Source: Gliomastix tumulicola
Lineage: Eukaryota > Ascomycota > Sordariomycetes > Hypocreales > Bionectriaceae
Length of the DNA: 64,000 nt
Direction: 5' to 3'
Assembly: GCA_001599755.1 (NCBI GenBank)
Contig: BCHX01000004.1
Coordinates: 372,001-436,000, forward strand
In this document: positions 11,897 to 21,870 of the stretch, piece by piece
Position numbering within the stretch: position 1 is the stretch's first letter
How the letters are laid out: each line of letters begins with the position of its first letter
The notes under the pieces: generated by a model
What the model was told of the DNA's origin: nothing
Databases searched by the model: none
The model's input: only the letters and a program-made list of their open reading frames with translations
Program-made: the position numbers and the translations under genes

Positions 11897-12589
11897 ATTG
11901 GCGGTGTTGACGTTACCGGCGCTCTGCTGGTTGAAAAGAGGCACGGGAGGTCGGGAGGTTTGGCGTGCTTGCTGATTCAGTGCAGCGGTGGAAGACGGAG
12001 CCGAGGAGGCGTAGAACTGGTTGGTGTTACTGAAGCGGTTGACAGGAGACGATTGCTGATGCCCGATAGCCTGGATGATCTGGGCCACTCTCTGGTTCTG
12101 GACAGCTGGCGACGACGGGGAAGACTGGTGGTGCTGGCTGTGGTGGTTGCGGTGCGAGATGTGCGATGAGTGACGGCGCTGGCTAGACAGCGTGTTGCTG
12201 GCCCGATTAGGGTTCTGACGACGCGGCTGGGGACTGTCGAACAAGACAAAGTCCTGCTGAGGAAGATGGCTCTCGCTCTGCTTCTGGTGCTCGGATGGGG
12301 CCGGCAAACTGGGGGATGAGTTGGGAAGCCATGTTGACTGGGAATCCGTGGTGAAGACGGGGAAGTCTAAGCCTGAAATGGTGGCGGTTGTAACGGAACT
12401 TGAGCGCGAGCTGCTGAAGTTCAAATCGACCGGATGGCGACTTGAATCAAGGGGAGGAGATGGTTGAGTGGAGTGGTTAATGCTGGAAGAGTCTTGGGAC
12501 TGAATCTTGACGACTGGGGGTGGGAACGCTCTGGGGAGAGGGGGTGATTTATCGCATCTTGAAGACGGCCTGAGGCAGTGTATGATGGT
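11897..12589 (-). CDS. cpc-1: in-frame, AUG-less N-terminal extension of CPC1
   Basis: Upstream of the CPC1 ATG the same frame runs 231 codons without a stop, back to TAG at 12592-12590, and contains no ATG. The encoded sequence looks like protein rather than leader, for example ISGLDFPVFTTDSQ, QQDFVLFDSPQP, RVAQIIQAIGHQ and QFYASSAPSSTAALNQQ, with Ser/Gln/His-rich linkers. Conserved AUG-less extensions started at near-cognate codons have been reported for Neurospora cpc-1 and its relatives. Near-cognates here include TTG at 12424-12422 and ATT at 12505-12503 and 12481-12479. Which is used cannot be read. An upstream ATG exon spliced in is the alternative; I found no convincing one. Confidence 0.7.
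12207..12332 (-). promoter_or_regulatory. uORF2 of cpc-1, 41 codons
   Basis: The ATG at 12332-12330 sits in a strong context (GTCAACATGG: A at -3, G at +4) and opens a 41-codon frame ending in TAA at 12209-12207, in a different frame from CPC1 and 310 nt before the CPC1 ATG. Neurospora cpc-1 is known to have two leader uORFs, of which the second is inhibitory like GCN4 uORF4. Position and strength fit that role: ribosomes translating it would miss the CPC1 start unless reinitiation is delayed. It overlaps the AUG-less extension, so this stretch may be decoded in two frames. Confidence 0.75.
12549..12557 (-). promoter_or_regulatory. uORF1 of cpc-1, ATG CGA TAA
   Basis: A minimal two-codon uORF (Met-Arg-stop) lies 216 nt upstream of uORF2. 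Between it and the CPC1 ATG there are no ATGs in any frame other than that of uORF2, so the leader has exactly the two-uORF plan of GCN4/cpc-1 control. A very short first uORF that allows continued scanning fits the reinitiation-permissive uORF1 role. Confidence 0.72.
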
Positions 12590-12592
12590 CTA

Positions 12593-14693
12593 TTGATGTG
12601 GAAGAAGATGATGGGGGTGAGGAGGAGAAAGGGAAGAGGAGAAAGAAAAAGACGGGAGTTGTGTGGAGGGGGGAAGGCCAGGCTTTAAGGCAGCAATTGG
12701 GTCCTGAGGTTTGCTGGGGCTTGGCATTTCTTTTTCTTTTTTGGCTGGGGGCTTTGCTAAGCGACCACGGCGGGCGAAGGCCACTGAAGGCAGCAGGTAC
12801 GAGGGTACTTTGCTCCTTCCTCTCGCCGGGCGATCCCCCGTGTGACTCACACTTTGGAGCCCCACCGGCGCTTGAATGGGCCCGCCCCACATGGGACCAG
12901 GTAGCTGAGGCCCTGATTGGTCTGTTCGCGGGCAGCCTGGGACGCCTGGTGAGCCTCGTCGCTTTCACGGCTGACAGGACTGCGCAGACGAGACACAAAA
13001 GGGCTGCCTCTTTGACGGTTTTGACATGGCTTGACATGGGCTTGACATGGTGGAGAGGGCGAAGGGCGGGCGAGCGGGCAACACGGCACTGCTGCGACGT
13101 AACTCGCAGTTGCTTGTACGCGCACCGTATCCGCACTGTCACGTCCTGCACTGTGGAAACGGTGCCGACGTTACGCTCTGCAACACCACGCCGTTGGCAG
13201 CGCTGCAACCAGCAAGTCGCTACGGGAAGTCTGCCGCGGGCCTGCTGCTGCCGCGCACGGGCTACACGCAATTTACTGTGTCTCGAGATTCCTTTTTGTG
13301 GTGGATTGCCGGCTGGACTCTGGCGCTGTCGCGTGTGTCTTCTGGCGGATTCAGCCAGAGAAATTCAGGGTACGGAGGTACCTGTCTGAGGCAGTGAAAA
13401 CTTTTGAGGCTAAACCCCCCCCCTCCCCGCCCAGCAAATAAAACAAAATCGCTAGCTCCGTTTCTTTCGGCGTGCCTCTCGCCGTGATTGCTGTGATCAG
13501 AGGGATTAAATGGAGGGCGTCGGGGGAGGGGGGGGGGGCGGTGCTGCCTCTTTTGATTTCCTGCTGATTGGATAGGGCAAGGGTGGAGGGCACACTGGAC
13601 ATGCCGTCGCTTGTCCGATGCTCTGCTTGCGAGTTTCATCACAACTTAGGTCGGCGAAGAGACAAAAAAGGCGTCTGCTCGGACGGGTACCGTAACAGCA
13701 ACAGGCTGCTACTGCTGCTGCTGCTGGTCAGAGCGACCGCGCTCCGACTTGCCGGGTAGCCCCGCCCATTGCTTGCATGTGCAGAGGTCTCACATGTTGA
13801 CCCCATCAAAGATCAAGCAGGGCCGGCTCACGAAGCTGGGTGACCATCATATCTCCGACTTCCGGCCGGCCCTTTTTCCAGGGGGAAAGCCACCAGTGGT
13901 CACCCATCGTCGGGAGGAGGGTGTGGACGCGCACCCCGCCATGTCACATTCCTTGATACCGAGACGTAGGTAGCGTGCAGGCAAGACGACGTACATGTAC
14001 GACGTGCCCATTCCAGCCTGGGATGGGCATCGTGAATGGAACGACACGTCACTCGGACGCGGTTGAAAAGGTTGGCAGCCAAGGACGAGACATCCCCGAG
14101 GTTGCATGCCTGCTGCCCAGATTGCCTTTTGCGAGCCAGCAAACCACCGAGCGGGGGAAACGTTCCGCCTCTGGGCTGTTGTTCATTGGCTTTGGTTTCA
14201 GAGAGATGTGAGTGGGAACAGGAGAGAGGCATGCTCATAATTATTAATCCCCGGTCGAGTGCGAGATACGAGCAGAACCACTCACACTCTTGATGCTCTT
14301 CGACTTGATGCCTGGGGTTGCTTAATAATGCCACTGCTGACACAGCATTTCCTGGCTTCCCAGTCTGAGGACTCAGTGGAGACAACCTGGAAGGAAGCTG
14401 GATCTGATTGGGCAGAAAGGTAGACTGGGTGAAGAAAAGATCCCAACACAGGTACCCTAATAATGGGTGGTATGTTTCAAGTAATTGTTTCCCCCACATG
14501 AAGAAGACGTCGCTCCTGCCTCCTTGTGCTTCCTTTGATGACATCCAACCTCAATCTTCCAGCATCTCCTGGACGAATGCAAACATCCCGACAACCAGCC
14601 ATATTCACATCTTTCCTCTAGCCAACACTACTACCATATCATCTACACCTACACCGCAAGCGCAACATCGTTAAGACTTCATCGGCACACATC
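12593..14693. other. long intergenic promoter region between cpc-1 and the F-box-like gene
   Basis: Apart from the cpc-1 leader and the TGACTCA element, no gene is supported. Homopolymeric C and G runs occur near 13416-13428 and 13525-13542, and a short CTG-type repeat near 13708. Confidence 0.45.
12840..12852. promoter_or_regulatory. palindromic GCN4/CPC1 response element (TGACTCA)
   Basis: GTGTGACTCACAC is a 13-nt palindrome centred on the consensus TGACTCA (12843-12849), 286 nt upstream of uORF1 on the cpc-1 side. TGACTCA is the known binding site of GCN4/CPC1, so this suggests autoregulation. Binding is not shown by sequence alone. Confidence 0.55.
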
Positions 14694-16184
14694 ATGGACG
14701 GGGAGGTACATCCACTTCTGCGTCTACTGCGACGCAGCCCCGAGACCAACTTCGAAGCCAAAGGTCCGAGCCGTCTCCTCGCCCTCCCGCCCGAACTCCG
14801 ACATGCTATCTAGTTGGAGTGCATGCGCAACGGCGCCTGGAGGGTCGTGACCTGCGTCTGCAAGCGAATCTGGGCCGAATTCCCATCATGCGCGGTCTCC
14901 AATCTCACACATCTGGAACGCTTCGTCATCATCGTGGATGCCTCCTCTGCCCCAGACGCGTGGCTGTCATTCGAGTGCACCTGGAAGGACCCTCGGAGCC
15001 TGGGTCGCGGCATCGAGTATACCCTGGCACTCGAGATCGCAAACCTCGTAACCGCGTACGCCACGGGCCTGACGAACGGTGTGCAGACAGTTCGGTACGT
15101 CGACATCAGACTCGTTGGCCCGGGCGAGTGCGGCAGTGACAGCCACGACCTATCAACGCTCATCATGATGTTCGTCAAATTCGACGACGCCTTCAGGTTT
15201 CTGCAACGGTTTGGACGATGGTTTAAGACCTCCCCGCCCCCGCCGGTGACCTTGAGCTTCGAAAACGGGCCTCTGGCCACAGGCCCTCGGCAGTCGGCGT
15301 TCTGGATTTCACAGTGGAACGTGCTGAAGCACCTGGCACCCGAGCTCGATGGCCCCTTCCAGCCACAGGGGACGGCGCTGTATGCATACGAGTACTTTCT
15401 TCCCAATGGCATGACGATGGGAGTGTGTCCACGTATCAAGATCACGCTCCCGCCTTTCCTGCCGGAGACATGCTCTCTCCTCACGTCGGGCTGCTCCACG
15501 CTGACCAAGCTGGAACCGGGTAATCCGGCGGAGCGTATCGAAGCGGACGAAACCTACCGCCGAGGCCTCGTGTCCGAGCTGGCGCTCCAGCGGTGGTGGG
15601 ATGGCCTCTGCGAGTCTGCGGCGTCGGAATTTGCCTTGTGGCTCGGCGATTGGCCCTATGATCAAGTCGACTGGACCACCGCGTGCATGATGGAGATGTT
15701 TGAGCATCTCACATACCACCAGAGACTCTTGAGGCGGAATGTCGAACACTTCGTCGAGAGACTCCCAGGGCCCGAAGGCGGACCGATCAATCTTCTCCGT
15801 TGGCATCACTACCAGGCCGAGGTTAAATATCTATACTGGTGCCGCGAAGCCGACGCATTGCACAGAAGCCGGGCGCGCCTAAGAGGCCCGATCCGAGATT
15901 TTGATGCACTGCGTAACGATGACAATGAGCTCTACTCCGTCTACAGCTTCATGCGCCTCCAAGCCTGGCGCGGCTTCTTTTACGCGACCAAACATTACTC
16001 TGCGATGCCCGACGACGACGAGGGTCTGGATCTGAGGAGGGACATAATCCGTGTGCTGTCCCGCGGTCGACTGTGTACGGAGCCTGGGTATTTCAGGAGG
16101 ACTATTTTCCGCGGGTCGACGATCATCCAATACGTACTCGAGTATTTTGACAACTTCCAAAACCGGGACAGACCACTGCTCTGA
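14694..16184 (+). pseudogene. F-box-like protein gene with premature TAG
   Basis: From the ATG at 14694 the frame reads 39 codons up to LLALPPELRHAI, then TAG (14811-14813), then stays open in the same frame for 457 codons to the stop at 16184. LPPELR..IW is the common N-terminal motif of a large fungal F-box-like family; the protein at 23063-23869 has LPPELRNSIW, so the TAG stands where Trp (TGG) is expected. A single G-to-A change would explain it. No domain is recognised downstream. Alternatives: a 50-nt intron ending at this TAG (donor 14764), which would delete the LPPELR motif; translation from the ATG at 14820; or a sequencing error. The intact downstream frame suggests the lesion is recent or translation still occurs. 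Confidence 0.55.
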
Positions 16185-16890
16185 TGTTGGCGCTGGATAT
16201 GATGAGGAAAGCGAACCTGCATACTTTGTTTTGTACCTTGTCACGGCACAATGTAGCGTGAGATACATACATACATACATAGCGTCGTTAATACACACAC
16301 ATCTATAGCGGGTAGCCACATTCCCTTCCCCTGTCTACGTATTATAGCTCGGTTATGTATATTCGTCGGGCTGCTATAAATATGCCTTCTCTGCGGAGGT
16401 CCCTTCATGCCCTGGGAGGGGTGATCGACCCCTCCCCGGCTGAAATCCATCGGGGCTCGAATCCTTCCTTCATGCGACTCGTCTAGGCGAGCTGGACAAA
16501 GGGACCTGGCTGGCTGGTCGGTATACGGCAGTTTGTGCCGGCCATGTATTTTTGGGCCAGCAGTAGCTAGCTAGCTAGTTAGCTTCATGGGTGCCGCTCT
16601 CGGCTCGTCGGTCAATCCCTGCTTGCAGCGGAGGAGGGGCGCGGCCAAGAAATCCTGGAGAAGAGTCAGACCGCCTCGGAGGATGTGGCAGAACTTCGTA
16701 TAATACGGCGGCTATAAAACGGGTTCGCTTCGCTTGACTTCTGTTGCCTGTCTAGACTGTCCTTGATCTAACCGACACGAGCTACATCTTCCAGGTCATT
16801 GACACGCACAAAGCATAGTAAGCTCCTGGGTGCTTGACAGGTGGACGGTGTACTTACTCACAAGAGCTAGTTCATAAACAACCGCCCGCC
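16185..16890. other. intergenic with simple repeats and a TATA box
   Basis: Includes a TACA tetranucleotide repeat (16261-16281) and a TAGC repeat (16565-16583), then the promoter of the secreted protein at 16891. No gene seen. Confidence 0.5.
16713..16718 (+). promoter_or_regulatory. TATA box
   Basis: GGCTATAAAACGGG is a good TATAAA match 178 bp before the start codon of the secreted cysteine-rich gene, with a pyrimidine-rich stretch downstream suitable for initiation near 16745. Confidence 0.45.
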
Positions 16891-17145
16891 ATGCACGCCA
16901 TCTCGACTCTCCTCACCCTCGCCCTGACCATGCTGGTCATGCCCTCCGCCGTCCAGGCCCAGGCCGGCGAGGGCCGCTGCACGAGGGACCGCAACAGGCC
17001 CAACGACGAGACGCTGTACTGCGTCTGGGGCCAGGGCGTCGCCATCTTCCCCTGCCAGGGGGACACGGAGTGTACGGAGGATGGGAGTGCGTGCTACCGG
17101 GCTCAGAGCTGCGAGGGCTGCGCTTGGTATGTGCACTGCGAGTAA
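16891..17145 (+). CDS. small secreted eight-cysteine protein
   Basis: Single exon, 84 aa. The first about 23 residues (MHAISTLLTLALTMLVMPSA, then VQAQA) form a signal peptide. The mature part of about 60 residues contains eight cysteines: RCT, YCV, PCQ, ECT, ACY, SCEGC (two) and HCE, an even number consistent with four disulfides. It begins with a charged stretch and ends soon after the last cysteine. No family is recognised with certainty. Size, secretion and eight cysteines fit a candidate effector or antimicrobial-like extracellular protein; function is inference. A TATA box lies at 16713. Confidence 0.72.
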   Translation: MHAISTLLTLALTMLVMPSAVQAQAGEGRCTRDRNRPNDETLYCVWGQGVAIFPCQGDTECTEDGSACYRAQSCEGCAWYVHCE

Positions 17146-18331
17146 TTGCACGGTAGAGACTCGGGGTAGGCGATTCATATCGACGACGGGGAGAGATGCT
17201 CAAACTAGCTAGGATAGTGCCTGGCTAGGTAAAGAAAGATACAAGTATACTTATACGAGTGACCTTAAGAGAGCGTATCGTGATCTGTCTATTGGTTCTG
17301 CCTTGCTGTTAATAGTTTGATCAGCTTGGTCAAGCAGAGCGCTGCAAGCAAGGGAGGGAGCTGGGGAAAGCGTACCCTAGACAATCCGAGAAGCTTAAGG
17401 AGCTGCGTGTCCCGTGTTCGCTGGACCACCACCTGTCTCTGTGCGACTCTAAAGCTAGGGATGAGGATCAAGTGGCGGTGAAATTCCAAACCTCCGGATG
17501 GGGAGTTCCTAGCCAGGAAACCGAGAGCTTACTCATGGTGAATCAGCTGTGAATATAGAAGGTTGATTCGAGTAAGCATAGTGCACTGTCCCTGCTGTTA
17601 GTTCTATCAAGAAACCCTCATCACCACGTCCGCGGAAGGTCAACATCCAAGAGCGGACATCAACTTCCTGAACCACCTATCTCGTAGCCAGGGACTTAAT
17701 GTTCCGTTGACGCCGGATCTGTCCATCGAACAGATCTTAAAACAAACTCGCAACTTCGTTGAAGCGCCGGAGAATTCAGGGCTAGATCGGAATCTCTTAT
17801 GATCTCTTTCAGACGCCTCTATCTATTGCGGCAACTTTGATGGCGATCCCATCAAGAGACTTCCCTCACGACAGCTCCAGCGGAGAGGTTGCTTGTCAAG
17901 GGTGGAACGTTACCGTTATATTTCGTAAGTACCAGACCTCGAAGCTACAAGTCGTGGCTAATTTGAATGTACTATAGTGGTGATCGAATCCATCACGCTT
18001 CTGCCTATAGTATAATGCATTTACCTTCAACCATATTTCGCGAGGCGAAGGGATCAGGGACGAGCACACACTGAGGATTCGGATCCGCTAATATGATGGC
18101 TTCGGGATGTGACCGTGACATGTCTACGAGTCTGGGAGTAGAAGTCTCAATGGATGGAGACTACGTATGGTGAGCCGAGTTGATCCTGGGCTCGTGGTGG
18201 ATTCGTGCTGGGTTTTGTAGCTTTACTCATGATTACAATCAGGATGAACGCTTTGTTCGTCTTCGGCATTGCTTTTCATACTGGTCTCATTTTTCTGTAC
18301 TTGAACAATGCTATACTTTCTCTTCCTCAGC
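17146..18331. other. intergenic, no gene recognised
   Basis: No exon chain or family motif is visible in any frame. It looks less GC-rich than the coding neighbours. An old decayed element cannot be excluded but no terminal repeats were seen. Confidence 0.5.
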
Positions 18332-19336
18332 CTAGCTGTATTTAGCGATGACTGCTTTAAGCTCATCGGCTGTCACAGGTAGAATAGTTCCATGCCTGGG
18401 TGTGACCGGATAGCTATAGTTCTTGCTCAGCACCCATTTGCCCGTCGTCAGGTCATCAGACTCCAACGGCACATAGCCAGCGCCGCTGAACTCGTCCGCG
18501 ATCAGGATGTAGCGCTCGCCATTCACATCGCCGGGGTTCGTCTTGAAAATGGACGGGCCCTCGACCTCGTGAGTGCCGGCATTGATACCGATGCAGCTCG
18601 CTATCCTGTTCCAGTCCGCCAGGCCAGCGGTGAGCGACGGGCTGCTCTCCTGAATGATATCCGCGCAGCCATCGATGGTAGCCTTGGTGAAGCGGTAGTA
18701 CACTCCATCCTCCGCGATGACCGTCGAGTCAATCCTGCCCTTCGGGGGCTCATCCTGCCACACCCGAGGCTCGGTGAAGGTGACAAAGTCGTCCGTGGTA
18801 GCATAAACCATGCGCTGATACGTCAACTTCTTCCTGTCATCCGCGGGGTCGTAGATGCCCGACGCCCAGTACACGACGTAGGTCTGCAGTTCCGTGTCGT
18901 AGTACGCCTCGGGCGCCCAGGTGTTGCCAAACGTCTTGGGCGAGACCTGCACGTGTCTCTGCTCGGAGAAGGTGACCATGTCGGTGGACTCCCAGACCTC
19001 GATGTGCAGGCTGCCATGGGCTTGAGCGTTGTACCACGAGGTGCCGCAGCCGATGCAGAGGTCCGTGGCGATGATGTAGAACTTGTCGCCCTCGGCGGAG
19101 CGCATGATGAAAGGGTCTCTGAGGCCCTTGTCACCGAGGGTGGACTTCAAGATCGGCTTGCCGCCGTTGAGCTCGGTGAAGGACAGAGCATCATTGCCGT
19201 TGCTGGCTCCAAGGTAGATGTTCTCGTCTGAGCCGGTGAAGTAGAGGAAGAGGTAGCCCTCGTACTTCGGCTGGGAGCAAGCCGATGGGGCTGCGAGAGC
19301 GAGACCAGCCAGGGCGAGAAGGGGCAGCAGCAACAT
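18332..19336 (-). CDS. secreted GH43-family glycoside hydrolase
   Basis: Single exon, 334 aa from the ATG at 19336. The signal peptide MLLLPLLALAGLALA likely ends near residue 16. The body has GH43 five-blade propeller hallmarks: general base in LRDPFI (Asp74), GNTWAPEAYYD at about 137-147, the pKa-modulating Asp in RIDSTV (Asp203), and the catalytic acid in EVEGPSIF (Glu259). GH43 enzymes release arabinose or xylose from plant arabinan, arabinoxylan or oligosaccharides; substrate is not readable. It is divergent from a second GH43 gene at 20143, with about 0.8 kb between them, suggesting shared promoter control. A TTG four codons upstream was not used as the start. Confidence 0.85.
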   Translation of the reverse strand: MLLLPLLALAGLALAAPSACSQPKYEGYLFLYFTGSDENIYLGASNGNDALSFTELNGGKPILKSTLGDKGLRDPFIMRSAEGDKFYIIATDLCIGCGTSWYNAQAHGSLHIEVWESTDMVTFSEQRHVQVSPKTFGNTWAPEAYYDTELQTYVVYWASGIYDPADDRKKLTYQRMVYATTDDFVTFTEPRVWQDEPPKGRIDSTVIAEDGVYYRFTKATIDGCADIIQESSPSLTAGLADWNRIASCIGINAGTHEVEGPSIFKTNPGDVNGERYILIADEFSGAGYVPLESDDLTTGKWVLSKNYSYPVTPRHGTILPVTADELKAVIAKYS

Positions 19337-20142
19337 GATTGCTGGCAAGACGGGGATTTGACTAGGTGGATGAGGGGAGTGTTTGCTGCTTGAAATACTT
19401 TGCTGATCGCTTCGAGCTACCCAGTATGAAGTTCACTTGGGATTCTTATACTCTGGACGTTCGTCCCAAGGCCCGAGAATTGGCCCGTGCCTCCGACGAT
19501 GTATTGACCACAGCGTTTGCCGTATTGGTCCGCTTCGAGTCGTTGAAGCGCCAGCCAATATTCCTAGCTGGATTCAGACTAAAACACACCGAGCCGCCTC
19601 CTTGGATTTAGCTATGCGCAGCCCTCCGCACTTCGGGCCACTCTCTCCCAGGTTGCGCTACGAAGTTTGGGACGAGGCCCCTGCTCTCCACTGCATGGGA
19701 TGGACCGCGTCGATAGAGCAGGATCAGAACAAACGCCCCAATGAGAAGCTACCGACGGATTTGAAACGACCCACGTCAGGGACATGTTTACCACGAGACT
19801 CACTCACTAATGCTGTGATTAGCTGCGGGGTGCGCTGAGGAGGATGGAGGCCAAGCTTCTTTAGTGCTGGGGTTAATGTGAGGGGGGTTGCGGGGAGTTG
19901 GGGATTGTGGGCAACCGCACATATCATCATAACCATAGCGAGAAGCATGACCCCTTTTCCTACTGTCGGGCGGAGAACTAGAGAGTATCATTACCGAGCG
20001 GCCCGTCTGTCGGATCTCTTGGTCTTGAGGGAGTAGTATGTATATAAGCAAGTGAATTGGGAAAATGGCAAAGACGAACAGTGAATTTTTCCCCTCCCCC
20101 AGTGCACTCCCTCCCTTAGCCTATCCACCTCGCAATTCTAGA
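19337..20142. promoter_or_regulatory. shared divergent promoter of two GH43 genes
   Basis: This 0.8-kb region separates two divergent secreted GH43 genes. On the plus side it has TATATAAG (20041-20048) about 95 bp before the start codon, and TTAGCC (20116-20121), the complement of the GGCTAA core bound by XlnR-type activators. Co-regulation by plant polysaccharide sugars is inference. Confidence 0.4.
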
Positions 20143-21338
20143 ATGCGATTCTCGTCATCATTCGCTGCCCTCGTGGGGGTCTATTCAACCCTCGGAGCGG
20201 CGTTCACCAATCCGCTGCGGACTGGCAGTGATCCTCACATCGTCTATGTAGACGGCCTGTAAGACCCCACGCCATTTTGACTATGGAATCAATCCCTCAT
20301 ACTGATTTCCCTACAGATACTACCTCACCTCGACCACATGGACAGACGTGCGCATTACCGCGGCTCCCACCATCGAGGGCCTCAAGACGTCCGAGTCCAT
20401 CGTCATCTGGGACGACCGCTCTGTTCCCGAGAGGGCGTGCAACTTCTGGGCGCCTGAGATGCACAAGGTCGACGGCCGCTGGTACATCTACTTCTCCTCG
20501 AGTGTGTGTGATCCGGACTGGGGCGTTGTTCTGCCCACGCTGAGGGTGTATGTCCTCGGCGGCGGCACGGAGAACCCCCTCTCTGGTGATTATGAGATGC
20601 TGGGGCCCATCATTCCTCCCAACTTCGACCATGGAATGCTGGATGCTGTGAGTTTCGCTTTGACATTCTGCTTGTAACGTCGCTAATAATAAGACCCCAG
20701 TCCCTGTTCACTATTGGCGACACGCCGTACTTCCTTGTGAGTATCTGTATCTCCATCGAATACCGAGGCAGAACAGCCTCAAACTTAACAACAGAGACTG
20801 ACATCGCTTCCAGTACTCCTCCGTCAAGGGCCCTGCAAGCCCCGATGGCGCCTCTCTCTGGATTGCCGAGCATCTCACGCCGACAACAACCGGCAACGCC
20901 ACCATGATTGCCGCTCCCTCGTACGACTGGGAGAAGGAGGATTCAGCCGTCCTCGAGGGTCCTTACGGCCTGATATCCCCCTCGGGCACAAACTACATCG
21001 TCTACTCGGCCGACTCCTGCAGCACCCCTGCCTACAAACTTGGCCTCATGCGTCTGGCCTGCGGCGCCGATCCTCTGCGCGCCGAGTCGTGGACCAAGCA
21101 CCCGGAGCCCATCTTCGAGACCGGCAACGGCCTTTATGGACCTGCGCACAACGCTTTCTTCAAGAGCCCCGACGGCAAGGAGGACTGGCAGGTGTTCCAC
21201 GCGAACCTGAGGGCGCAGGATGGCTGTGGGCAGACGAGGCAGACGTTTGTGCAGCCGGTGACGTGGGATGGCAACTGGCCGGATCTGGGGGTTCCCATGC
21301 CTGTTGGGACTGAGATTGAGGCGCCGTCGGGGGAGTAA
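20143..21338 (+). CDS. secreted GH43-family (exo-arabinanase/arabinofuranosidase-like) hydrolase
   Basis: Four exons: 20143-20258, 20317-20647, 20701-20736 (36 nt) and 20814-21338, giving 335 aa. Start MRFSSSFAALVGVYSTLGAA is a signal peptide; an earlier in-frame ATG at 20065 lies very close to the TATA box and would bury the signal. GH43 residues: Asp30 in GSDPHIVYVDG, WAPEMHKVDGRWYIYFSS, Asp148 in GMLDA at the exon 2/3 junction, Glu209 in LEGPYG, and a late GPAHNAFF. The pattern resembles exo-acting alpha-1,5-L-arabinofuranosidases (GH43 subfamily 26 type); the subfamily is inference. Probably works with the adjacent GH43 and the GH51 enzyme at 52.7 kb on arabinan. Confidence 0.85.
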
Positions 21339-21870
21339 TGCCTGGGCAGAAACATGTCACGATTCCGGAGGCACCATTCACGGTGCCAAGGTCCTTGTTC
21401 CAGGGCTTTTAGCGGCGTGAGGACTGGCGCGGAGGGATCAAGCCGGCTTCTGCTTTTGGATAGACTCGTAATGAAAACCATTCAGCTGTTGTGACACTTG
21501 GAGCGTACACTGCACGTTGAATATCGATCAAGGCTCCAGGAAGAGGGGTCATTGATCAGCACCAGGGCTCATCCCAAACCACTGTGAGTTAGGGCCTGCC
21601 TGCCTGCCTAGTGGGGGGCGCAGTCACTGAAGCTTGGAACCAGCATCGCCCACTTGAGCTACGCGCTCTGTTGTTGTTGATCAAACCAACAACCAGTTGG
21701 TCGCCTTGCAGCCCGGCGAATCATCGTCCTCATTATCCCCACTAGGCAGAATCCCTTTCTTGCCCCCTTTTGCTCCTCATAACTCACGGTCCGAGTATTT
21801 GGCCTCCTTCAACATCCTTCCTGACGATTCGCGCCGCGCTGCCACTGTCGCGCGCGTGAATGAGATCACG
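21339..21870. other. intergenic
   Basis: 3' flank of the GH43 gene and promoter of the APH-like gene. No feature recognised beyond a short TGCC repeat near 21598-21609. Confidence 0.5.

Noticed and set aside
12549..13271. Long minus-strand frame upstream of cpc-1
   Set aside because: It begins at a non-ATG codon, has no domain, and its last codons are simply uORF1. It lies in promoter and leader sequence.
16440..16465. Possible tRNA T-arm (GCTCGAATCC)
   Set aside because: No acceptor, D-arm or anticodon stem could be paired around it.
20065..20142. Earlier ATG for the plus-strand GH43 gene
   Set aside because: It lies only about 20 bp after the TATA box and would place 26 polar and Pro-rich residues before the signal peptide.
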